Below, piece by piece: positions 1-10,857 of a stretch of DNA of 64,000 bases. Source of the DNA: Rebecca billardiae RCC1528 (Eukaryota; Haptophyta); NCBI GenBank assembly GCA_965240325.2, contig OZ251230.1:62001-126000 (forward strand), written 5' to 3'. The notes under the pieces are model-generated. The model saw nothing but the letters and a program-made list of their open reading frames with translations. It was not told where the DNA came from and ran no database searches. Position numbers and translations under genes: made by a program. The stretch's first letter is position 1. Each line of letters starts with the position of its first letter.

Positions 1-159
1 GATGCTTACACGCGTGTGATCTGTGACTGTGAGCATCCGCGAGTACGCGCTGTACGCGCGCGATTCTGCGGACGCACCTACTCGGTCACGATCAGATGGT
101 CCCGCGCAGGTGCCGCCCGGCAGCTCCCACTCGAGCGGCACGCCACCGAGCTGCTGTGC

Positions 160-2753
160 TCACACCAGCATGCCCCCCTTGAGGCCGCCGCCGTGTGCAG
201 CGCCGCCGAGCTCGCGGTGATGCCCGCCATGGTGCCCGCCATGGTGCCCGCCACCGCTGCGCGGCTTCTTGCCCGGCAGCGCGAGCGAGCCGCGCCGCGT
301 CGGCGCCGGCGTGCGCGCCTTGCGGAGGGGCGTGGCGGCGCCGGTCGCGGCGCCCGTCCTCGCCGCCCGCCCGGGCCGCGCCGAGCTCACGTCCTCGACC
401 GCCACCTCTCCGCTGCCCGCCGCGCTCTCGGAGGCGTCCGCGTACGCCCACAGCGCCTCCGCCCCGCGCCCGGCCTTGGGCACGGCGCCCAGCACGCAGC
501 ACGCTAGCAGCAGGGCGGCTGCGCACGCGGGGTGGGGGCACGCGCGCGGGGCGGAGGGCGGCGCGTGAGGGCGCGGGCCGCCGCAGCACGCGCGGCGCCG
601 CGCCGCGCAACGCTCGCGGCGCGGCGCGCACACCTCCGCACGCGAGGTGCACCCACGCCGGCGCGCGCGCGGGCAGCACGGCCCCCTGCGCGCCCAGCGC
701 ACCGCCCAGCGCCACGCGCCCGGCCGCGCAGCACAGCCGCAGCGCGCGGCCGACGGGGGCGCGCACAAACGCCAGCAGGCCTGCGCGCGGCGCGCGGCAC
801 GCAGCGGTGGCGCGGTGGGGCGGCGGTGGCAGCGGCGCGCGGCGTGAGGCGCGAGCAGCACGCACGGCGCGCGAGCGCGCGCGTGCGCGGGCCGTGGGGT
901 GCGCGCACACACCCGCGTGTGCCGCCTCCAGCGCGAGCAGCAGCAGCGACACAGACCCCAGGCACACGCCGAGCAGAAGAGCCACGCACGCCGAGGGCGG
1001 CGCGGCGGGCGCGCCGACGAGCGTCTTGAGAGCGGCGGCCAGGCCTGCGCGCACACGCGCACACACACGCGCGCACACACGCGCGCACACGCACACGCAC
1101 ACGCACACGCACACGCGCACGCGCACGCGCACGCGCACGCGCGCGCGCACACAGCGCCGTCCGCTCAGTGGCCGCGGCGCGCGCGCGCGCGCGGCGCGCG
1201 CGCGGCGCTGCGCCGCGCCCCGGCGCGCGTCGCGTGCGCGCACAGAGCAGCGCGACAACGGCCGGCCAGTGCGCGTAGCGCCACGCGAGCGCGCGCGCGC
1301 CCGACCTCCGCAGCGCGTGCCTGCGCCCGCCGGCGCCGCTGCCGGCCACAGCGTAGCCGCAGCCGAGGGCGAGCACTGCGCACAGCGCGCACGCTAAGCC
1401 GAGCGCGGCGGCAGCGGCCGGGGAGAGGGCGGGCGGGGCGGCGGAGGCGGCGGCGTGGTGCAGGGCCGCGGGCTCGGCGCGCTCGAGCAGCGCGCCCAGC
1501 GCCGCGCCGCCGCCGCCCAGCCCGCCGCCCGCCACGCTGCCGCCGGCCGCGAGCGCGGCGCCGCGCGCGGCCGCGGCCGCCGCCAGCCGCCGCCCCGCGC
1601 CCGCGGCGGCCGCGAGGGCGGCCGTGGCCGGCTCGGCCGGGAGCGCGGCGGCCGCGGGGCCTGGCGCGTGCGCAGGCGACGGCGGCGCGGCGGCAGGCGA
1701 CGGCGGCGCGGCGGCAGGCGACGGCGGCGGAGTGCTCGTCGCGTCGCTCGGCGCGGCCGCGGCGGCGGGCGCGCGCTCGACGGCCGAGCGCGCGCCCGCC
1801 GCCGCGCTAAGCGCGCTCGGCGCGGGCTCGCCCACGGCGGGGCCGTGGCCGGCGGGCGAGACCGCGGTGACGATGCTGAGCACGCACGTGCCCAGCGCGA
1901 GCATCAGCAGCTCGCCGAAGCGCCGCGCGCTGAACTCGGCGCCGGAGGCGGGAGCGGTGGAGGCGGGAGCGCGTGTGCCGGGCGCGGGCGCCGCCCCCGC
2001 CGCTGCCGCCGCCCCCGCCGCTGCCGCCGCTGCGAGCAGGAGGGGGCGGAGGGCGGAGGCGGCGAGGAGGAGGGCGGAGAAGGCGGCGTGCGAGGGGAGC
2101 GGGAGCAGCGCGGCGCAGAGCACGAGCGTGCCCGCCGCCGTGCGCAGCAGCTCCCACCGCGCCGCCCGCCTCGTGTCCCCCCGCTGGCCGTCCGCGCCCG
2201 CGCCCGCGGCCGCGGCCGCGTCCGCGCCCGCGCCCGCGCTGAGCGCCGGCTCTGCGTGTCGCAGCAGCTGCACCAGCCGGCCCGCGAGGACGGCGCCAAC
2301 GAAGGGGAGGCGGCGGTATGCGAAGAACGCGCCGGGGTCGGGGCAGATGCTCGCCGCCGCCGCCGCCGCCGCGAGCGCCTCCGCGCCATCCAGCGCGCTG
2401 TGCGCGAGCGAGCGCGCGTCGTAGTGCGCGCGGTAGCGCAGCCGCCCCGCCCAGCTGTCCAGCACACTCACGCCGAGCGCGGCGACGCCGAGCAGCCCGA
2501 GCGGGGCGCACATGGCGTGCTGCGCGAAGCGCGCCACCTGGAAGCACGCCGCGACGAGGACGAGGTCGAAGAGCAGCTCTCCGGCCTCGGGCGGCCGCGC
2601 CGTCTGCGCTGCGCCCCCGTCGAGCAGCGGGCGCGCGGGCGCGTACGGCGTGAGCACGCTCGCGTGAGCCGCGTCCTCCTCCGCCTCCGTCGTCTCGCGC
2701 CGCAGATGGATGTCCCCGCCGCCGCTGGCGCCGGCTGGCCCGGTGGGACGCAT
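160..2753 (-). CDS. LtrA-family (low temperature requirement A-like) multi-pass membrane protein
   Basis: Four exons, read on the minus strand: 2753-1244, 1044-913, 780-634 and 518-160. All junctions are GT-AG in phase 1 and sum to 715 codons with no stop. The start is the ATG at 2753; the open frame above it begins with TTG. Family signs: near the N-terminus ELLFDLVLVAACFQVARF matches the LtrA hallmark (E-L-F-F-D-L-V), and later RFGELLMLALGTCVLSIV matches the second conserved LtrA helix. Exon 1 also carries several hydrophobic helices, with an Ala/Pro-rich insert between helices. Exons 2 and 3 add further hydrophobic segments (ACVALLLGVCLGSVSLLLLA). The C-terminal tail is polar with a His-Gly run (HHGGHHGGHH). 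LtrA proteins are integral membrane proteins first named for bacterial cold growth; their biochemical role is unknown. The exact splice points are inference; the family call is fairly secure. Confidence 0.72.
1045..1150. repeat. Alternating purine-pyrimidine microsatellite in intron 1 of the LtrA-like gene
   Basis: About 100 bp of mixed (CA)n and (CG)n steps, arranged as CACACG and CACGCG units. It fills the acceptor side of the intron spanning 1045-1243. Alternating CG/CA tracts are the classic Z-DNA-prone sequence. Confidence 0.85.
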
Positions 2754-3971
2754 CGCGTCGCGGTCGCGGGCGGGGCTGCGCGTGTTTGTGGGCGCAACTT
2801 GGGCGGGAGCGCGCGCTGGCTCCTCACCTCGCACCAAAGTGCTTTCGCGCCTGCGAGTCGAGAGTGAGCAGCGCGACTTCTCTCAGAGCGCGGCCGTTCC
2901 AAGGGAGGTCGTTCAAGGCTTCAAGCGGGTCGATTCTCTGAGATTCCGCATGCCACCTGCCGCAGCCCGACCAAGGGCCGTCCGACGACAGCCTGAGCCT
3001 GCGAGCTCCCGGAGCACCAGTCCCGCGCCGCGCCGGCGCGAGCATGCGCGCCGCCTCGAGACCGTCGAGGCGTGCGCTGCACGTTCGCGCCCGGCGGCCA
3101 CGATGCGGGCTGCGCGTACACCGACCGCGGCAAGGGAGCGAGACACGCTCGCGCTCGGCACTGGGCCGGCCCAGGAGGTCCGCCGAGCCGCGCTCGGGGC
3201 GCGCCGCCCGGGGCGGGTCGGCTGTCGGCATCACTGGTGCCGACCGCGATCGAGCACTCCAGCGTGTTGCTTGTCGAGCAAGGCCGTGCTGCTCACGCCA
3301 CCGACGCAGCCCGCTCGCTTATGAGGACGGCGGCCTCGTGCCGAGCGAGCTTGGAGGCCGGGCGACGATCTGCTGCCAGAGGCCGGGGCTATGCCTGATC
3401 GTCCCGCGCTGTCACCCAGCCACGGCTCGCCCTCGTCCTTGTCACAACGGGCACTCACGTCGACGCGCGAGCGTGACCCCTGCTGTTGTCCGGTGGATGA
3501 GCTCCGCACGCCGCAGTGTCATCACGGGATGGCGCGGCGGCTGCCATTACAGGTGAGCTGCGCGCGTGTGTGTCAGGCGGCGGTGCTCTGCTGGGCTCGA
3601 GCGCGCCTGGCCTTTGCGAACCTACGCGAGCGATGATTGGCCGCGTGCATGGCGCGCGCACACGCAGCGGCACATCCCTGGCGTCTGGCTGTGCGTGCCG
3701 CCCACGCGCGACCCCACGCCCACGCCGCGCGCGCCCGCGGCCAAAGCCGGTGTGGCGAGTCCGGCTTGGCCGGTGGAGCCGAGGAGTTACGCCCTCGAGT
3801 CCGGGGTTTGTTTCGCAACAGACTTCCGTTCCGGCCAAAATCTCGGCAGGTGTGGCGGGCGTGAGATACGGAAGAGCTCGGCGCGGCTCCGAGTGCAGCA
3901 GCAGGGCCACTGCAGCGAGGGCGAGCAAGGGTGCTCGTCGGGGCGGCACACGCCCTTGCGCGCAGGGCACC
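2754..3971. other. Intergenic region between two divergent genes
   Basis: This 1.2-kb stretch separates the start codons of the divergent LtrA-like and coiled-coil genes, so it should hold both promoters. Short frames are open on both strands, but none resembles a protein family. I see no TATA box, tRNA or repeat. Confidence 0.6.
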
Positions 3972-4863
3972 ATGCAGCGCCCCCTGGTGAAGGTCGACGC
4001 GAACGGCGGGTTCGAGCACGAGCAGGCCAAGTCGCCTGGTCGCGGGCTCGCCACGCTGCAGAAGCAGCTCGAGACCCACCGCGCCTGGCTCGAGCAGGCG
4101 CGCGCGCGCACCCGACGCGCGCGCGCGCGATCGCGCGCACCCGCCGCGTCGGCGCGCGCAGGCGAGCGCGCGCGCGGCCGCGCGGGCTCGCGCGCCGCGC
4201 CGCACCCCACCGACCCGCCCGCCGCGCGCCGCGCCGCGCCGCCCCCCCTCCGCGCAGACCTCGTTCAGAGACGGCGCGGACGGCGCGCTCGGCGCGGACG
4301 GCGCCACGCCCGTGGGCGCGCGCGCGATGGCGGGCGCGGGGGCGGGCGGCGGCGCGCGCGGCGAGTCTGCGCAGAACGAGCTGCGCGAGGCCGGCCGCGC
4401 GTACGCGCAGCGGCTGCGCGGCGCCGCGCAGCGGCCCGCCGCCGCCAACGGCGGCGCCGAGGGCGGCGCGGCCGCGGAGGCGGAGGCGGAGGCGGCGGCG
4501 GCGGAGGCGGAGGCGGCGCTGCGCTCGATGGGCGGCGCGCCCGGCGAGGGCGCCGAGGCGGTGCTGACGCGGCTCTCCGCGCAGGCCGCCGCGGTGCGCG
4601 AGCGCAAGGAGCGCCGCGCCGTCGACGGCCGCCGCGCGTCCGTCGACGCGGCCGCTTCCAACGCGGCCGCGGCCGCGAGCGCGTCCAGGCGCTCGTCGCT
4701 GCTCTCCGCGTCGGTGGCGTCGGTGGAGGGGGGCGCGGAGGGCGGCGGCGCGTACTACGGCGCCGAGTACGACCCGCCCTCGCCGCCGCCGCCGCTGCTC
4801 GGCAACACGGCGCGCGTCGCCGCCGCGACCGCGCCGCGCGGCTCGCCCGGCTCGCCCGGCCGG

Positions 4864-4899
<36 letters not shown>

Positions 4900-7284
4900 T
4901 CTCGCCCTGCGGTGGTGGAGCGTCTGGAGTCGTGGGCGGCGCACCGCGCGGCGCGGCTGCAGCGCTCGGCGGCGGAGACGGCGGAGGCGGAGGCCGCGGC
5001 GCAGCCCGGCGCGCCCACGCTCACCCCGCGCTCCCTCGCCCTCGTCGGCCGCATGCGCGGGCGGCACGGCCCGATCGAGACGCAGCTGCTGCAGGAGGCG
5101 GCGCGCAGGCGGGAAGACTTTGAGGCGGCGGCGGCGGAGGCGGTGGCTAAGGCGCGGCGCGAGGCGCGGCCCGCGCTGACGGCGCGCGCGGAGGCGCTGC
5201 CGCGCGAGGGCGACGTGGCCGAGCGCCTCTACGCCTACGCGCAGGTCTACGAGGCGCGGCGCACCGAGCGCGCGCACAGACACTCGGCGGAGGCGGCGGC
5301 CGGCGGCGTGCACGCGCGCGGCGCGCAGGTGTCGGGCGCGCGCGTGAACGCCGCTTCCGCGTACGCGGCCGTGCGCACGCAGGACGTGTCCGAGCGCCTG
5401 CACGCGCTCGGCTCGGCCGAGGCGCGCGCGCTGCGCCTCGAGGCGCTCGCCACGCCGCGGCCGCACTCCTCCCACCCGCTGCGCCGCCCCTCTGCGGCCG
5501 AGCTGGAGGCCGAGCTGGCCGTGCACCCGGCGGCGGTGGGGCGGCGCGCGTCCTCGGCGGGCGGCGCGCTGGCGGAGATGGGAGGCGCGCCGGGGCACCC
5601 GCTGCTGACCGCGCGCTCGGAGAAGCTCGCGGCCAAGTCGGGCGAGGGCGCGTTCGAGCGGCTGACCAAGCCGTCCAAGCAGGCGCTGCTGCGCGCGGCA
5701 GAGGCGGAGCGCATGGCCGAGGTGCGCGCGCGCCTGCGCGGCGGCGCAGCGGCGCAGCGGCGCGCGCCCACGTGCCCGCGCCGCCCGCGCCCACGTCCCC
5801 TCCGCCCCCGCCCCCTTCCGCCCCCCAGGGCGAGGCGGAGCCCCTCCCCTCGCACGTGCGCCGCCAGCTGCTCGAGTGCACCTTCAGCCCGCACATCACG
5901 CCCAAGACAGAGGCCATCGCAGCAGCCAAGCGGATGGCGGCGGCCATGGCGACCTCGCCGCAGCCCAGGCCGGGCGGGGGCGCGCACGGCCGGCGGCGCT
6001 CGTCGTTCGCGGACATGGCGGCGGCGGCGGAGGCGGGCGCCATGCCGAGGCACCACGTGCGCGCACAGCACAGCGCTGCCCAGCCCAGCGCACCGCTGCC
6101 CAGCGCAGCACACAGCATAGCGCACCGCACGCGCTGCACAGCCCAGCGCAGCACACAGCGCACCGCGCCCGGCGCTGAGCGCACCCGCGCGCCCGCCCGC
6201 CCTGCCGCGCAGGCGCTGTACGAGGACGCGGCGCAGCGCGCGGCCGAGCTCGAGCGCCTCCGCTCCGAGTACGAGGCGCGCGAGCTGAGCGGCTGCCCGT
6301 TCGCACCCAACGCGCACGCCCAGGGCGCGCACGCGAGGGGCGGCGGCGCGGGCGCGGCCTCGCCGCGCAGCAGCACGTCTCCGGGCGCGCGGCGCGGCGG
6401 GGGCGCGGAGGGCGGCGGGGGCGGGCACAAGCGCGGCATCGTGCGCACCGCCTCGGCGGGCGCGCGCTCCGCCTCCTCCGCCACCTCGGGCCGCGCCTCC
6501 GACCCCGGCGGGCGCGGGTACAACCGCGTCGACCGCGAGGCGGAGGTGACGGCGCGGCTGGCCGAGTGGGCGCGCCGCCGGCAGCAGCGGCTGGACGCGC
6601 AGCGCGAGGCGGCCATCGAGGTGAGCGGAGGCGCGCACGCGCGCGCGCGAGAGGGGCGCGCGCGGTGCCCGCTCACGCCCCGCCCCCCGCCTGCCCCCTT
6701 CGGGCGTCCGCCGGCCCTCAGGCTGAGCTGGAGGCGTGCACGTTCAACCCCAACATGGCCGACCCCTCGACCTCCATGCTGCTGCCGCCCGCAGAGGGCG
6801 GCAGGGCGCTGCCCGAGCCCTCGCCCGACCCGGTGGACGACCTGGACAACCCGCTGCACCTGCGCAGGGCGGTCTCGCTCTCCCGCTTCGTCGCGCGCCA
6901 GCAGGCCGGCCGCATCCTCGCCGACCAGCGCCGCGCGGTGCCGCACGCGTCGGGCGAGACGTGGAGCCGCGCGCCCACGCGCACCGAGGAGTTCGCGCTC
7001 GCCACCTCGCCGGGCGCGGACGCGGAGCGCGAGCAGCTGCGCGCGTCGATTGCCGCGCTCAAGCGGGTGCGCGCGCGCCGCGCTCGCTCGGGCGCACGCA
7101 CGCGCTGCGCCGCGCCGGCCGCGCGCGCCGCCGGCGCTCCGCTCACCTCGCCGCCCCGACCGCGCGCTGCCGCGCCGCCGCGCAGCCGCTGGCCAAGGTG
7201 CGCGTGGAGACGGCGGCGGAGCCCGCCGTGGTGGTGCAGCCGCCGATGCGCGTCACCTTCGCCGAGCGCCCCGTGTCCACGTGA
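3972..7284 (+). CDS. Coiled-coil protein with repeated CTFxPN modules, cytoskeleton-type
   Basis: Six exons: 3972-4097, 4258-5721, 5829-6056, 6213-6620, 6722-7066 and 7186-7284. All junctions are phase 0, giving 889 residues. The start ATG (ggcaccATG) is the first good one in frame. A charged, Ala-rich protein with several copies of a protist module: a helix such as RLAEWARRRQQRLDAQREA followed by a short beta motif. Clear copies are LLECTFSPHIT, LSGCPFAPN and LEACTFNPN; helix-only copies include VERLESWAAHRAARL, VAERLYAYAQVYEARR and FERLTKPSKQALL. This helix plus C-T-F-x-P module is common in uncharacterised cytoskeletal or flagellar proteins of ciliates and kinetoplastids, so a microtubule or basal-body role is plausible but unproven. 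Oddities: intron 1 seems to start with GC rather than GT, and exon 2 carries a 10-Gly run. Confidence 0.7.
4098..4257 (+). other. Probable GC-AG intron
   Basis: The donor reads CAG|GCGCGCGCGC, the standard local donor CAG|GTGCGCGCGC with one T-to-C change. The acceptor is CCGCGCAG|ACC. Joining the two exons keeps phase 0 (LEQ-TSFRDG), while no nearby GT gives an in-frame join. Confidence 0.55.
6057..6212 (+). repeat. Short imperfect repeats inside intron 3 of the coiled-coil gene
   Basis: Much of this GT-AG intron (CAC|GTGCGCGC to CGCGCAG|GCG) is made of imperfect direct repeats of the CAGCGCA/GCACACAGC type. It breaks an otherwise open reading frame, which supports calling it an intron. Confidence 0.6.
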
Positions 7285-7785
7285 GTCGGGGGGCTGCGCC
7301 TGCCGGCCGGCGCGTGCCGCCGGCTGCGCGGGCGAACACCGTCGAACCCGGTGGTCCGTGTGATATGCGGCTGTCGGCGGCTGTGCCGTATCAACAGCAG
7401 ATGACCGTTACGACGTGAGAGGCAGCGATTATTGGCGCGCGTTCGTCGTTACCGCCTTAATATATATATATCATGAAGAGGCCGAGTATCTCGAGAACCG
7501 CGCGATATATCATATACCTAATCACACCCTCGAAGTAGCCAATCAGCATCGAGCCCGAACGTCCCCCATATGCACAACCCAAAATAGCCTGCCTGGCACT
7601 CCTGACGATTCGTCAGCCTCGAGATTCTCGATTACGGTTGGACACGATGAATACGTAGTGGGTAAGTCACCATCAGAACAAGCTGGCTTTGAACAATGCT
7701 CATAGGCCGCTTACAAACCGGAAACCCATTGCGGGCGAGCGGCTGACGAGACTGAAAGCGCGAAAGGTGTCGCGCGTGCCCGTCC
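7285..7785. other. Intergenic, AT-rich patch downstream of the coiled-coil gene
   Basis: It contains (TA)-rich runs near 7458-7475 and 7503-7520, a sharp drop from the surrounding GC. It is probably the 3' end region of the preceding gene. A 96-codon frame here starts with GTG and shows no homology. Confidence 0.55.
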
Positions 7786-7790
7786 AGAAG
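7786..7790. other. Left target-site duplication AGAAG
   Basis: AGAAG directly precedes the left inverted repeat, and an identical AGAAG directly follows the right one (10853-10857). This is the footprint expected of transposon insertion. Confidence 0.7.
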
Positions 7791-8442
7791 GAGGCCACTC
7801 CACCGAAATCAGCCGACGGGTAGGGGAGCCAGAAGCGTCTCGGGTAGGGGTCCCCTACCCGATCGCGCACCTCGGGTAGGGGGGGCGGAGGCTGCAGTCG
7901 CCGCGCGCCGAGGGCGTCGCTCGACGCGCACCGCGGGCGTCGCTCGAGTCTGCGCGGCCCGCGCACGCGTCCTGCGGGTGCGCCCCGGCACTGTGCCTTC
8001 GCGCGCCGCTGGCGGTGCGCCTCTCCGCCTCTCACGCCGCTCGCCAATGGCCCGCGACTGCGCGTCGGCACGTTTGTCCGCTGCGGCCGACCGCGAACGC
8101 GCACAGGCGGGCACAAGGAAGTCGGACGATGATTTGCTGTCGTGTTGTGCGCGGACCATGTGTATGCGCTCCGCCCAGCCGCGCGCGTCGGTCGCGCACG
8201 CCGACCAAGGCGAGCTCGAGCGCGCGCGCAAGCTGGCGCTCGCGCGTTTTGGACCCATGAAGGTGCCAGGGACTCGAGCGCGCCCAAGCGTCGGTAGAGC
8301 GCGCGCCGCGCTCGCGCGAGGAGCTGTGCGGTCGCAGCTCGCCCGCACGCTTGCGCCCTGGGCGATCCGCGCCCTCGCATGCGCCAGCCGCGCGAGGCAG
8401 CGGCGCGTCGCACATGCCGGCCGCGCGAGCGCGGCGCGCGCC
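7791..8442 (+). repeat. Left terminal inverted repeat (652 bp)
   Basis: It is the reverse complement of 10201-10852 with no indels. The match stops abruptly inward of GGCGCGCGCC (8442/10201). It includes a subterminal cluster of GGGTAGGGG motifs. Confidence 0.85.
7841..7861. repeat. Subterminal GGGTAGGGG palindrome, left arm
   Basis: A 21-bp near-perfect palindrome made of CGGGTAGGGG facing CCCCTACCCG around one central base. Further GGGTAGGGG copies lie on both sides (7818-7826 and 7874-7882). Such subterminal motif clusters are often transposase-binding sites. Confidence 0.7.
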
Positions 8443-10200
8443 TTGCTACCTGTAGCCTACTCGATGCCATTAGACAACGGTGCTAGTCAATCTGAGTCGT
8501 AGGCTGAGACAAGGGGACAGCATGCTCGCGGGACCAAGAGCATGTCAGACGCGGGCATTGTCACTTGAATATTGGCGCAGGTACGCTAGTTTCGGCAGTA
8601 CAATGTACGCACGCGTCGCGGCTACACTTCGTTGCATCGTGGCCGCCTGCGCTGTGGTCGACAGCGCCGTTCACAGCGAGCACAATGTCACACAGCGCCG
8701 CCTCAGACGCACGCCACGCCCGAATTGACCATGTGCTGTGCCACTCACTCTGGCTGGTAAGCGCGCAAGAAGGCTGTGCGCGCAGAGTGTGTCCAGCTGC
8801 GCCGTGTTCCCGAGCACGGACAGCAGCAGCTGGGAGTTGGCGCAGGAGTCCGGACTGCGTGGCGCTGGCGCGGTGAATGCGCATCGGCGCGGCGATGGCG
8901 GTGCGTCAGGCACTGCCGATGGCTCCGCGGCGGCAAATTCGTCCGGCATAGCCATCAGCTCTGTCAGAGACACTTCAGGCGCAACGACCGCACGCGCTCG
9001 TCAAGGCATCCGCATTGGCATCCAAGGCGTCCACGGCGGGAGCCTGGCACTGACTGGGGACGACAAAGGCGCGGCGTCAGAGGCACTGAGTCGACACGAC
9101 CGTGGCCGCCCGTGCCACCTCTTGGCCGCCGACACGCCGCCAACCGAAGATGAAGGGACTGCTCGCGGCCGCCGAGGCCGCCGTTAGCCGGTCTGCCATC
9201 CTCTGCGTGCACACTGCCACGAGGATGCGTGGGCTGCGGCCTGCGAGCACCGGCCGTCAGGCGGCCAGCCACCGCGGCGGCCGCGGGCCGATGCTGCTGA
9301 TAAAAGCGCGGCGGCGCTGCGCGGCCCAGCGCAGCCCGTGTGACCTGAGCCTTGCGCGCCACCGCAGGCCGCGGCGGCGACAGGCCAAGTGGGCCGCGCG
9401 CGCGCGTCGCCGCGAGCCACCGCGGCCATCGGACTCGGTCTCATCCAGAGTCTCGCCGCAGTCAGCGGGCGGGCGCCGACGGGCCCGCCGACCGATCCCA
9501 GGGCAGGCGGCCGCGCGGCCGAGGCCGGTCCGCTGCGACGGCATGCGCCGTGCAGCCCGCACCGAGTGCGGTTCAATCACGACCACGACAGAAAGCTGCT
9601 CAGAAGCGTCACACGTCAAGCCCCGTGCTCCATGCTGAGCCGACGTCACTGCGCCTGCCATACATCAACGGCTGAGGGCCCTTGCCACTGAGTCCTCATC
9701 GCAGCATGAGTCGATCAATCAACACGCAGTCGTTGCCGCCTAGCGCCCAAGTTGCTCCTCGCCCACGCTCGCGTCTGCATCGATGCTGTGCAGAGCACTC
9801 CTTCGGGGCTATCGCTGGCGTTGATTCCGAACTGCGCACGCAGCGACTCCATTCGAGGTGAGTACGCGTGGCGCTGAACGCCCGAGTCAGTACCGGGCTG
9901 TACGCGTCCTCGTCATGACAGCCGGAGACGATGGTGGTGTCGTGTGGCGACTGGTTGCGCAACCCTCACCTGGCGACAGCAACGCAGCGCGGACTTGGGA
10001 GTCTGTCGTGACGATTCTGCTGATGTGCTATCCAAAGACGAAGCACGTGCGAGGATCAGAAGAGGCTTAGGTGCGCCACCGCGCTGGTACACAACCTACC
10101 CGTTCAAGTGTACGCCCTGCGCGCCGTCCGCATCCTCGCGCAGGCTAGCACACAGCTGAGGCTCAGAGGCACACCAGCTGCGGCCGCTGCACGCAGGCTT
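8443..10200. other. Interior of the inverted-repeat element, no recognised gene
   Basis: About 1.76 kb of lower GC than the genes. Frames of 80-180 codons exist on both strands (for example 8738-9187 plus and 9102-9638 plus), but none shows a transposase signature, a DDE/D context, a zinc-finger pattern or any family I recognise. Compositionally it is unlike the neighbouring genes. Confidence 0.6.
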
Positions 10201-10852
10201 GGCGCGCGCCGCGCTCGCGCGGCCGGCATGTGCGACGCGCCGATGCCTCGCGCGGCTGGCGCATGCGAGGGCGCGGATCGCCCAGGGCGCAAGCGTGCGG
10301 GCGAGCTGCGACCACACAGCTCCTCGCGCGAGCGCGGCGCGCGCTCTACCGACGCTTGGGCGCGCTCGAGTCGCTGGCACCTTCATGGGTCCAAAACGCG
10401 CGAGCGCCAGCTTGCGCGCGCGCTCGAGCTCGCCTTGGTCGGCGTGCGCGACCGACGCGCGCGGCTGGGCGGAGCGCATACACATGGTCCGCGCACAACA
10501 CGACAGCAAATCATCGTCCGACTTCCTTGTGCCCGCCTGTGCGCGTTCGCGGTCGGCCGCAGCGGACAAACGTGCCGACGCGCAGTCGCGGGCCATTGGC
10601 GAGCGGCGTGAGAGGCGGAGAGGCGCACAGCCAGCGGCGCGCGAAGGCACAGTGCCGGGGCGCACCCGCAGGACGCGTGCGCGGGCCGCGCAGACTCGAG
10701 CGACGCCCGCGGTGCGCGTCGAGCGACGCCCTCGGCGCGCGGCGACTGCAGCCTCCGCCCCCCCTACCCGAGGTGCGCGATCGGGTAGGGGACCCCTACC
10801 CGAGACGCTTCTGGCTCCCCTACCCGTCGGCTGATTTCGGTGGAGTGGCCTC
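10201..10852 (-). repeat. Right terminal inverted repeat (652 bp)
   Basis: Mirror copy of 7791-8442, including the GGGTAGGGG palindrome at 10782-10802. The open frame of the following giant gene runs backward through this arm, but only because the arm lacks stops. Confidence 0.85.
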
Positions 10853-10857
10853 AGAAG
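10853..10857. other. Right target-site duplication AGAAG
   Basis: Matches AGAAG at 7786-7790. Together the two copies define the insertion boundaries of the element. Confidence 0.7.

Larger units (their letters stand above)
7791..10852. mobile_element. Transposon-like element with 652-bp terminal inverted repeats
   Basis: A 3,062-bp segment bounded by inverted repeats that begin GAGGCCACTCC and run 652 bp on each side (7791-8442 and 10201-10852). The arms align without gaps: every position x pairs with 18643-x. Only a handful of substitutions were noticed, so the arms are roughly 99% identical by eye. A 5-bp AGAAG duplication flanks it. The 1.76-kb interior shows no recognisable transposase, so it is either non-autonomous or a decayed copy. 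The superfamily cannot be named from sequence alone; a 5-bp duplication is unusual for Mutator-like elements, which give 8-11 bp. Confidence 0.8.

Noticed and set aside
4312-4330. Possible start of the coiled-coil gene at 4312
   Set aside because: The codon is GTG. An upstream exon with a good ATG joins in frame across a GC-AG intron.
7415-7705. 96-codon plus frame in an AT-rich patch
   Set aside because: Starts with GTG rather than ATG, lies in low-GC intergenic DNA and matches no family.
7809-10834. Mirror-image frames of about 180-210 codons in the two inverted-repeat arms (7809-8348 minus, 10199-10834 plus)
   Set aside because: They are the same DNA in two orientations, Arg/Ala-rich with no family signature, and are explained by the inverted repeat.
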